Notes under the pieces: generated by a model
Databases searched by the model: none
What the model saw: the letters and a program-made list of their open reading frames with translations, nothing else
Told to the model about the DNA's origin: nothing
Assembly: GCA_000442125.1 (NCBI GenBank)
Contig: KE546978.1
Coordinates: forward strand, 1,178,001 to 1,242,000
Length of the DNA stretch: 64,000 nucleotides
Reading direction: 5' to 3'
From: Opeltia flavorubescens
Taxonomy: Eukaryota > Ascomycota > Lecanoromycetes > Teloschistales > Teloschistaceae
Shown here: piece after piece, positions 32,351 to 42,241 of the stretch
How the letters are laid out: every line of letters begins with the position of its first letter
Position numbering within the stretch: the stretch's first letter is position 1
Position numbers and translations under genes: made by a program

Positions 32351-34044
32351 TGTGCTTCCGTTGACTGTCAGAGGCTGGTAAAGTCTCTTGACTCTATTTG
32401 GGTTGCTATATCACCATCCGTCAGTTCATGTTACGGCGGGACATATGAGGTGCAGTCGACAGCATACCATCTCTCATGAAATATGACTCACCTTCCTTTG
32501 CTCAGACCTCGTGGAACCACTTGAATACCTAAGAGTGTTGAAACCTCCACGCAACCAAGCTTGTTGAACCCTCTCAAGGTATACAAACCCCTCAATCAAT
32601 CAAGGTCTTACCCCCATTAATACCCTCGTACCAGAACCCCCCTTCTATAATCATGCCTAACCCTAGTATATCATACTTCACGACCTTACCTCGAAGCCGC
32701 CCCCTGCGTCAACTCTCCCACCTACGTGATGATCTACCCTCCCTGCCGCCACCAACATATTCCCTTAAAAACATGATTAGCCAAATCTACGCACGCGGCT
32801 GCTACGCCTCGATCCCGACGCCGATAGATAACGCAAGCCATCATGTCCAAAATTCTCCGAATAGCGACTGAGATCCCTTCGGAGAATTTTCGCTGCCGCA
32901 ACGAGATTAGGCGCAAAGATCGGCAATGTCTACGTCCGACACGGATAACGATACGGTGATTATCCATATGTGGATCGCCATCTGCTTGTTGTAGAATGTC
33001 ACGCTACCGGGAAAGGTACAAAAAACTTTCTTACTTTATTTAGTGATCAGCCGTCAACACGTAGCATCCTGCCTCTAAACTAGGAATGTCCATATATACC
33101 CCCATCCACAGCATTCCGCAAGAAATACCATCGGGGCAGTCAGAGAAACATACCCAAATCCCCATATATCCCTACGGCCGATTCATCAACGCCCCACTAA
33201 TACAAATGACATCCGGTGCCAAATCAGCCTTGCGAAAAGCTCTCCTCCCTTGTAAAATTAAACTTAATTCATGAAAACCATTGATATGCCCCCCGTTCGA
33301 TTAATGGAGGGCAATCACTGTACCAAGATGCATCCATCCTTCCTATCTACACATATATCCCGTCCCATCCCATCTTATCTACAAATTATCCCCCAATTTC
33401 CACAATTCCTAAAACCCCTTTCAACATCACCTGATAAAGATTTAGGAGTCAAGCAAGCATATGAATACTTTTCCTCAATATATCGAGCACTCAACATTAA
33501 AAACATTTCCCAACGAGCGTACAAATTCTTTTTGCTTGTCGCCCCAAACATATACACAAGAGCTCCCGATAAAATCATTCATAAATATCCCCGGAACCTG
33601 GGATAATTAGAAAAAAATCAAGCCGGGATTTCCATACGTGGTGAATGATCGTGAAATTTAAATCCATAAGATCCATTATCCCAACGATCGTAATCTCTTA
33701 TCGAAAGAGACGTCATTAGTAGTGCCCCCGTCTTGAAAATTGGTCAATAGCTCTCTTTATTGCAGTGGGCTCAGAAGTTACGTCAGGCCGCCGTAAGTCA
33801 AGGAATTGTAGATTGCACCTAGGCATTGTGATAAGAAGGTTCATGTGATAGTTCCAGTTAGCCTTCTGGAGATATCTGCCAGCCAGTCCCATATCAAGAC
33901 CGGTAGTCCTAATATCTTCCAGACCGCCCAAACGGACAGCCCTCATCGACCCATCAAAAATTAGTGTTCAAGGACGTAAGAAGAGTAAGAATACATCCGC
34001 CGCTCAACAGCCCTCTAATCGATACCTCGACTCACGACCCCCCC
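32351..34044. other. Long intergenic region with an imperfectly understood dyad
   Basis: About 1.7 kb without a convincing gene. A plus-strand ATG frame at 32653-32871 (72 residues) and one at 33271-33606 lack domains or homology I can recall. The inverted repeat at 32849-32890 is listed separately. Confidence 0.45.
32849..32890. repeat. 13-bp perfect inverted repeat
   Basis: Arms AAAATTCTCCGAA (32849-32861) and TTCGGAGAATTTT (32878-32890) are exact reverse complements separated by 16 bases. It could form an RNA hairpin or act as a dyad site. It lies upstream of the DAHP synthase start by about 500 bp. Confidence 0.75.
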
Positions 34045-35841
34045 CTACACGCTCACCACGCTATGCACATTGACCTCAAACAGACCATCCTTAGCCACGA
34101 ACGCTGCCTCCGACATCTGACGCTTGCCACACTCCTTCAGCGCCTTCCTGTCAATCTTAAACCCCACCGTTGGATACTCAGGTAAGAAGCGTACGCCACC
34201 CACCAGCCTCTTCAATCCCGTCAACTTACTCGCCGCGAACATCTCAATCTGCCGCGCCAGCTCTTCACCTGCTCTGCTCTGGTATTCCGGCTTCAGCACG
34301 ATGAAAGCAGTGGGTTCATCCATCTGTGTATCTTCATCGCGTATGCCAACGACAACGACACGTGCGACTGATGGATGTTCGAAGAGCGCGGCTTCCAGCT
34401 CAGCAGCCGATACATGTGAGCCATATCCGTCGCCAACGCGGAGTAATTCTTTCAGCCGGTCGATGATGTAAACATTGGAATCCTCATCCAGATAGCCGTA
34501 GTCGCCTGTATGAAACCAGCCTTGGTCATCAAACGAAGCTTGATTCGCGGCCTCGTTTTCCGCGTAGCCTGCGAAATGAGTGAGGACGTTCCGTACCAGC
34601 AGCTCACCTTCTTCGTGTGCACCCAATTCATCACCCCTCTCTGTGTCAATAACTTTAGCCTGCATTCCGTTGACGAGTGTACCACTGGAGCCAGGACGCC
34701 GTGAGCTCTCATCCATCTGGATGGCGATGAGCATTGTTTCCGTGGTCGCCCATTCCAGTGTTAGATCCAAGCCAGAAAACTTGGCCGAAACAGCTTCGCG
34801 TAGTTTTGTATGCATTGGAGCACCTGCAGTGAGAAGCCACTTGATCGTCTTCACGTCAGAATGGGAAACGTCAATTTTGGCCAATCGAGCAGCGATAGGA
34901 GGCGTGAGGAAGAGGAAAGAGATGGAATGACGATTGATGACGGAGATCGAGCTCTCATCGAGAGGTTTGTCCGTCAGTACCACGGGTATGCCAAGGAGTA
35001 TGTTAAGGCTCATGTGCAATTTAGCGTTGATGAAAAATCCTAGGGAGAGGGAAGAAAGCCATTGATCATGATTGGGATCGGTGTTTTCTGGGACGGTCTT
35101 TGCGGTTGCCTCCATCGTAGCAATGTAATGAGCATGTGTTGTGATGACAGACTTCATAGCCCCAGTTGACCCACTCGTGCGATTTACAAATGCGTTATGA
35201 CATTCGGCTTCTTTGAGGCTTTTGAGCTCGAAGTGTGATACACAGGGGTCTCCCTTTTCCAAAAGATCTTCCATACAAGTTGTACATCGGTCGGCCCGGT
35301 CCATACTGACGATACGAATGCAGCCAGCAAGGACTGAAGCACCCTCAGCCAACGGTAAGGTCTTAGCGTCTGTTATCAGCAACTTGGCCTTGGCTTGGTA
35401 GAGTCTCCCCGCAACATCCTCAGCTGTCATACCCGTCTGAATCGGGATTGGGGCGATGGTAGCACCAGTAGCCATGGATCCGAAGAATGCAACGGGGTAT
35501 TGGATCTTCGTTGCGTCAGCATCTCTGTGAACATATAATGTACTGCCTGCTTGTGGTAGACGAAGAGAAAGGCTCAGTGAATAAGACCGATTATCTCATA
35601 CCTTGTCTCTCGCGAGGATGGCAACCACATCATTAGGCTTGATTTCATATGCCCGGACGATAGAATCGGCAAACCGTCGACTCTTTGCTTCAAGTTCTGC
35701 GAGAGTCAAAGTCTGCTGACTCTGGTCCATACGATACACAACACGTTGCCAAGGGTAAGCGCGACGTCCATTGTGGAAGATGTAATTGAATACATCACTG
35801 GAGGGTTGTGAAGGGCACGGGAGTCTCGAATTGAAAATCAT
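34045..35841 (-). CDS. AMP-binding acyl-CoA ligase/adenylating enzyme (4CL-like)
   Basis: Exons 35841-35602 and 35505-34045, 566 residues. The 96-nt intron has donor GTATGA and acceptor AAG and closes the frame as ARDK-IQYPVAFFGS. ANL-superfamily core motifs: P-loop-like RTSGSTGAMKSV (residues 189-200), ATTETM (333-338), HTGDYG with Asp415, DRLKELLRVGDGYGSHVSAAE (428-448), and the C-terminal PTVGFKIDRK with Lys530. The P-loop has MKS instead of the usual PKG. The hinge carries two extra residues in RVGDGYG. The fold activates a carboxylate as acyl-AMP and passes it to CoA or an amine. No carrier-protein domain is attached and there is no clear peroxisomal C-terminal signal. In this cluster it could activate an aromatic or fatty acid for amide formation on the amino sugar product. 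Confidence 0.88.
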
Positions 35842-37142
35842 GCTGAGTAGTCTTGATAGGTTTGGAGAATCAAGTCGCTGGTTGAGCAGCTCTGTAGTAA
35901 ATGTGAAGTTGAAGGGCTGATAGTGGAGATAATTGTCCGGATGAATGTTTCATAGCGTAGCAATCAATATTATAGCCAAACGACTTCTTCGCTCCTTCCC
36001 TACGGTGTCGGCCTGCCACGATGGCGTTCGAAGCAAGAGCGTACGACCGATTCTAACCGCCATCGCGCCTACCAAGACGTGCAAATCAAGGATCACCGGC
36101 AACAACCCAAGCCGCAAACGTAGTCGGATACATCGATACCTCGATTGCACTTGCCGAACTACTGCCGCGATTTTACAGGCCAGACGATGGATGAGAGAGT
36201 CCATTTGATCCGGCGGAGTTGCTGGTCGGCTTGCAGCATGAGTCTTATCACCAGCCATGGTCGTATCTCAGGTTGAAGTCCTATGAGCCATCATCAGGAT
36301 TCTGATGTTGTATTTGGTGGCTGTCTAGTGGCCAATAGCTTTTGATAGCTCTCTTTGCTACCCCTACCTCCACTCTGCAAGGGCCATGCTTGATGCCACT
36401 AGAGATGCGAAGTCTTACTGTTGCATATGCTCGATTGGCATCAGCTGGGAAAGGGTCTACCACGCGCACCATGTGGCACAGTCGTCCTATCGGAGATTTT
36501 GTATGTAGATCAATAGTCTAGATTCGGGGGTGGTGGGATCGTATGCATGCACACTACCAATGTACGTACTTCGAGTTCATCTATAACGGTTCCTGGTGGA
36601 TCAGCGGCTGAAGAAGATAAGGTGGAAACGTGGTGATCTGTCGGACGTGCATGAGGTTCTGGATCCGAAGTAAGTGGCTTGTGGGAAGCGCCAGATCACG
36701 TCATATTGCAGGGCCAGCCGTGTCGGAAGGAATTGGCAGCGAGACTCCAGGAAGAAGCTTGTAGCAAGAGGATCGGTGTTACGGCCAAGTCAGAGCGGTG
36801 TAGGTGGTCGCTGCATCGACAGTTGTACACGGCAACACATTAGTCCCAAGAGAAAATGTTGGGAGCAGGAGCTCCCACCAAATTTTGGTAAAGCTTAGAG
36901 CTCAGCCTACATCGAGCTAAATCTTGACTATACTGCTGGGTCCAATCGATAGGCGCAACAGCTCCGCTTACAGATATCGTAAATAACATGAGATCTATTT
37001 GAACCGGATGGACGATGTGGGTATAAAGCTATTGTCTAATACAACATCCGATCACTCACATAATCGGACACTATCGGAAAATGAAACAAGTAAATATCGT
37101 GGCGTCATCATGATGTGGGAAGGTGGAGGATGAGGATCCGTC
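35842..37142. other. Intergenic with a possible gene remnant
   Basis: Mostly non-coding. The 5' end should carry the promoter of the ligase gene. A short protein-like island is listed separately at about 36090-36285. Confidence 0.5.
36090..36285 (+). pseudogene. Short protein-like remnant, unknown family
   Basis: One plus-strand frame reads GYIDTSIALAELLPRFYRP and then FDPAELLVGLQHESYHQPWS, with an in-frame TGA between the two. Composition is more protein-like than the flanks, but no start codon or splice signal fits. I cannot name a family. Confidence 0.25.
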
Positions 37143-39143
37143 TCAATTGACTTTAAATGGCTTTTCGGAAAACTGCTGCGATTGCTGCCCAATATGCTTC
37201 GCACTGCTGATGATGAGATTCGAAATTGGTTGGATATTGTCTTGTTTTCCACCTTGACTCAAAGAGCACCCGTCGACAACTGAGCCTCCTTTATCGTATC
37301 TCGTGATCGCATCTCGTAAGGTCAGGACTCCAGGCCCAGTCCAACCAGTAGCATCCCTAGCATCTGCCCAATCGTTCTCATTAAGAGCGTGCCACATGCT
37401 GTCTGGAGCAGGAAGTGGCATATCCAACACCAGTGATGGGTTCAGCGGTTCGTAGTAAACAAGTTCCAAGGCCTTTGCGTGATATGAAAGCTCATTGACC
37501 ATGTTGACAAGGAACGTGGTTCGACGAAGAGTCTCTGCCAGCGCCCATGCATGCCAATCGATGGCGTTGTTGTCCTTCAGAGTTACACAATTCATGTGTT
37601 TTTGACATAAGCGGCGCGTCATCTGCAATAGGAAATGTTGATGTAGCTCTGCACTCGATAATTGTGGTTTCCCGGATTTTTGCGAGCGGAATACGAGGAT
37701 GGTCTCGATCTGGTAAATGCACATAGCGTGCAACGCGGCCATAGCATCCTCCAGATTTTCTGACTTAGTTGGAAATTCATCGACCAGACGCTGTCTTTGG
37801 GTGTTGATTAAGTTGCAAAGAAAAGAGAGGCTGCTCTCCGCAAACTGTTGATTAGCTGAGACGCAACAGAGAGCAATGGCAATCGGTTCCGCCAAGCCGC
37901 CTTGCGAGCACCGGTAATGCCTATGGTGGACGAAGGGTGACCAGAAATTTGGGCGGAGCATTTGCTTAGGATAGTCGCATATCACCTTCATTATTTCGGT
38001 GACACTGAAAGGGCCACCGCTCTGGATCGCTTCCAAGGCCACTGCTGGCGGGGATGAAGAGCAGCTCTGCGGGCTCGGGAAAGGATCCGTTGCGTGCGAG
38101 GACGCCCTCCTTGACACATTTCTGGATGGTTGATGTGCTGGTGAACCTGCCGTGGACGACACGGAAGACTCAAAACGGCGAATCGTTGGTGTATCAGGAA
38201 CTCTGAATCTTGCCCTGTGGAGATCTGTGGCCGCATGCATTCCCATAGACGAAGACCCGTTAGCCATTTGGTTTTGACCTGAACTTCTTGTAACGCGTAC
38301 GCTATCAGCGTACTGAGTCTCTGCACCAGGACTCGGATTTGATTGCATCGTTGAGATGGGGCTCTGAGACCGTCCATTGGGACTTGCATCGTCGACACTT
38401 GGCATATGATAGTCGGCTGCAACTCTTGATAGGAAATCAGGATTCAAGAGCTGCTGGCTAGCTGTTGTGTCTGGCGTTGTCTCCGGGTGTATTGAATTAG
38501 ATGAAGAGGGGACCTCGTGTACTGTGTTCGTGGACAGGGCTTCCATCTCCGCTGGAGTCAAATTCCAGGCACGGGTATTCCAAAAGTCCATGGTACTTCC
38601 GTCACTGAGTCCGATATCCCAATCCACGTTCATTCCATCATCTATCAGTATTGGTTCCATGTAGCTTGACACGTCTCCCAGTTGACTATTGACTGCTGCA
38701 GTATCGGTGGAGGCCGTGGTATTGGGCGATGCGATGAGTGAGCCGGATGTGGTAGGCAGCGGCATGATCATGTCGCCGCGCCATTGTGAGATGTTCGTGG
38801 TGGAATCTGCCGGGTATGCGCAGTCGGTCTGGCGATCCTTGCAGCGCTGGCATGCAGGTACCTGGAGGTCACATTTGACTTTCGATCGGGCGCATGAATT
38901 GCATGACTTCCTCCTAGGCGAACGAACTTTATCGAGCGACTTCTCACATCGGCGTCTATGTCTTTCGCGTAAGTCTCCTAGAAGTTGGATTACCATCAGC
39001 ATCTGGCTGCATGGTGGAAGACGGCGTTACTGTCGAAGCTTCAATGGCGAAAAGCAAGTTTCACGTGGCTTTGCATGGATTTGGGCGTTGGACTACTTAC
39101 TCCTCTCGTAAGACTTCCCACATATAGCACAAGAGAAGTTCAT
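37143..39143 (-). CDS. Transcription factor with C2HC finger plus Zn2Cys6 cluster (cluster regulator)
   Basis: Exons 39143-39101 and 38977-37143, 625 residues, with donor GTAAGT and acceptor TTCTAG. The tiny first exon starts MNFSCAICGKSYER and splices in frame to RDLRERHRRRC. Together they complete a finger Cys-X2-Cys-X12-His-X3-Cys. It is followed directly by a Zn2Cys6 binuclear cluster with spacing Cys-X2-Cys-X6-Cys-X6-Cys-X2-Cys-X6-Cys (SCNSCARSKVKC...). A Ser/Thr/Pro-rich middle and a helical C-terminal half follow, resembling fungal regulators of secondary-metabolite clusters. It probably binds CGG-type sites in the cluster promoters. It is divergent from the dioxygenase gene across 1.1 kb. 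Confidence 0.9.
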
Positions 39144-40279
39144 GTTGGTAGGTTCGGCCGCCGTCGTCCCGCTTGATAAATCGGCAGTTTGCTGGAATAT
39201 TAACGACGACGCCGCTGTTTAGGATCAAAGCCGGCATGAGGCTCTCCAAAAAGTAAATTCGCTACTTGAGTACTCAGCATGCTACAGTGATGATGAGGGT
39301 GCATGAACTCGAGGCGTTGCACGTTCATAGCTGTGGCCTGGATGCAAAAGCAATTGAGACACAGAGAGCCTCGCCCAGTACACCATTAGAGTAATCCGGA
39401 TCCGCACGATTCCGCGATTCCGTGCATTAGGTTGTGAGCTGCGGGCTGATAGGTTGCATCGCGTAAGCACCATATACGGCTAGGATAGTGCTACTAACTG
39501 CATCTGGTGAGATATGCGATCATTAGATGGTGGTCAAGCCTCGTAAGGCTGTATCAGTCTGAAGGCCACCGCCATTTTGCCAAATGGACGTAACTTTCCT
39601 AGACCAAGCTAAGTAAAATAGCTTGCTCGTCCCTGAAATTTCTTTCGAGGTACCCTAGCTAAGCGATGACTAGACGCCAAGTTCTTCTATCAGACTCAAA
39701 GTCTACGCACATAGAATCCCGTTGTACCATTAGGCAAGCAATCGTAGATGCTTTCAGCAAACGATAAAGGCATCAAATGTTATCCTACCATATCTTTAGC
39801 GCTATGGACTCGCTCCTTGGTTGTATAAGACGCAATCCGGGTCACCCAATAGTTCTATTCAACGGTTTCTTTGAATGATGGAGTTTGAAGCTCGCGCAGT
39901 AGACAGCATGGTGAGAGAAGACGCCTGATTGAAGTGATCCCGTAATCCGGCTCCTGAACTCTCCGGAGGCTGATAACTGCCGAGTCCGTGATAGTCATCG
40001 TCGTCTCAGACGCCTAGAATCCTGTGATCCTCCCATCCTTCCATCCTTCGGGGATGTTGGTCGCCATGCATGCAATGTCTCGTCCAATGAGAGGATGATG
40101 ACACGTGAGGCTGATGATCCCTGGTTACCATACTAGCACAGCGATATGACTTGCAAATAGAGTCGTACAACGATATCAATCTGTCACGACGGATATCCTG
40201 CTCTTACGGTCGATTGAAGTCTGATTTTTGACCAGGATCAAAGACCTGGCGAAGAAAGAATTTCCACCTTTTATCCATC
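39144..40279. promoter_or_regulatory. Divergent promoter region between regulator and dioxygenase
   Basis: 1.1 kb without a supported gene. It should hold both promoters. Scattered CCGG/CGG triplets occur (for example around 39950-39990), but I see no clean inverted site that stands out. Confidence 0.45.
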
Positions 40280-41534
40280 ATGAAACATGCAATGGAAGCT
40301 GTGGTAGACAGCATCCCGTCTCTCCCCATAATCGACTACTCCAGGCTGGTCGAGTCCAAGACTTCGAAGGATCCTAGTTCGGTTTTGACGACCAGGAATG
40401 AGCAACAAAAGCTATTCGCTGCTCTTCGAGATGTTGGCTTTGTCTATCTACAGAACCACGCCATCCCGCTCGCGGCCCAGCAGCAGCTCTTTCAACACGC
40501 AAAGCGATTTTTTGCACTGCCCGAGTCCGAGAAGGCCCGGATTGAGACAGGAGAATCGAAGGCTTTTCACGGCTGGTTCTCCCCTCAACGAACTTCTGGC
40601 GACAAGAGCAGGTCTGATCAGAAAGAAGCTTTCGACATTGGCGATGATAGTGATCCTACACGACCTAACCAATGGCCGGCAAATTGGCCAGAGTTCCGCA
40701 CCGAAATGACATCTTTCTTCGAACAGTGCCACCAAGTTCACTTGGAGCTCTTGGCCGCGCTCGCCGAATACGTCGGACTAGCAACTGATTTCTTTGAGCC
40801 GTTTGTCCAAGCAAAGGATCATTTCTTCCGTGTACTCCATTATCCTGAGACGACTGGCGATTCGTTTCGAAATCGATTTAGGGCCAGTCCTCATACCGAT
40901 TATGGCACGCTCACCCTGTTGTTCAATGACTCTCATGGCGGCCTTCAAGTACGGAACAAAGCTGGCGATTTCGTTGATGCTCCTCCTTTACCCGGTGCTG
41001 CTATTGTAAATGGTAAGGCAGATCGTTCTTCGCTGTGGTCTCTCTCTCTCTCTCACCTTTCCCACGTTTGCTTCGCTCTCGCAGTTCATTCCGATTTCAG
41101 TATATGACAATAGTCTTCCTAGTAGTGCTGCTGAGATCTGCGTCCTCGTCTTTCCGTAACGTAAATTGACGTGTTTATACATAGTCGGCGATCTTCTCTC
41201 CCGCTGGTTCAACGACGCTCTCAAGTCGACCGAACACCGCGTTGTCGAGCCCGGTACGTTCAACAAGTCCAGCTCCGAGATCCCCGAGGTCATACCTGCA
41301 CGGTATTCCATCGCCTAGTTCGGGCATCCGAACCGAGATGCACTGATTGAACCGATTGCGTCCTGCTGTACGCCCGAGAACCCGAGAAAGTACGAGCCAG
41401 TCTACGCAGGCAAGCATGTAGTTGAGCGGCTGGCCAAATTGCACAAGGACGGTAAGAACACGGAGAAGTGGAGTGACAACATGGCGAGGAATGGAAGAAG
41501 TGATACTGTCAAGGAAGTGGAGGTCGGTGCGTAA
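40280..41534 (+). pseudogene. 2OG-Fe(II) dioxygenase gene with an in-frame TAG near the C-terminus
   Basis: Exon 1 is 40280-41012 and exon 2 starts at 41185. The 172-nt intron has donor GTAAGG and acceptor ATAG and joins AIVNV to GDLLSRW. The protein is of isopenicillin-N-synthase type: an N-terminal DIOX_N-like part (VGFVYLQNHAIP), then the iron ligands His and Asp in HTDYGTLTLLF, the distal His in STEHRVVEP, and the 2OG-binding Arg-X-Ser as ARYSIA. Immediately after, at 41316-41318, a TAG sits where relatives usually have an aromatic residue before FG. The frame stays open and family-like for 71 more codons (FGHPNRDALIEP...) to a TAA at 41532-41534. As written it makes 288 residues with all catalytic residues but no C-terminal region. 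Full length would be about 360. It could be a recent inactivation, a sequencing error, or stop read-through. Confidence 0.8.
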
Positions 41535-42241
41535 GCATTGACAGTTGGAAAGACAGTGGCATAACCCAAGTATGATGACGGTCATCCACGGCGAGATGCT
41601 TCAGGCTGATGTTGCAAATCTTGGTAGGTAGTCGACGTAAGAGTTTCGAATGTATGTTGTACAATTCGTTAAGCCTATACCTTTTGATGCTGTCTGTTCT
41701 GTGACCGGCCAAGTTGACAACAGTGATTTGAATGCTTCAGTATTAGCAGACTCATATGCGAGGTTGATAAAAGAGAATCAGCATTGAGAGCCATTGATAC
41801 ACCCACTGTTCGTGAGTTGTACACCGAAATGATGCATGAGATCCGGATTCGACATTGGTAAAACATGAAACCGCGAAAAACCGTTGCTTGCGTATGTGAT
41901 TGAGTCCAATTTGGTACCACGATTAGGAGAGTCGGGAGTCTCAAGCTGGGAGCGAGCTATCGTAGCAAACAAAAGGCAAAGCCAATTGGGCAATGGGATG
42001 GTGACTCTTTGGAAAGATTTACCTTACTTCACAAGTGGTAATGACACTAACGCTAGCCCTTAAAGGCTTTAGTATGCTTTCCTTATCGAGACCCATATTT
42101 TGGCTTTTTGGCTGCAAATTCGTTGATAGATTACCACTCCGCCATGTCCTCAGCGCAGGTCGAACATAAGATCCAATCCAATACAATCCACAATATATAT
42201 CCATTACTTCATCCTTAGGCAACCAAATCACTAATCGCAGT
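41535..42241. other. Convergent 3' flanks
   Basis: The dioxygenase and transporter genes converge here. No convincing gene. Confidence 0.5.

Noticed and set aside
32653-32871. 72-codon plus-strand ATG frame, considered as a small cluster gene or peptide precursor
   Set aside because: No signal peptide, repeats, cleavage motifs or conserved domain. It overlaps the 13-bp dyad.
40280-41534. Removing the TAG by an extra intron
   Set aside because: No donor/acceptor pair of workable size flanks 41316-41318 while keeping the conserved RYS...FGHP residues in frame.
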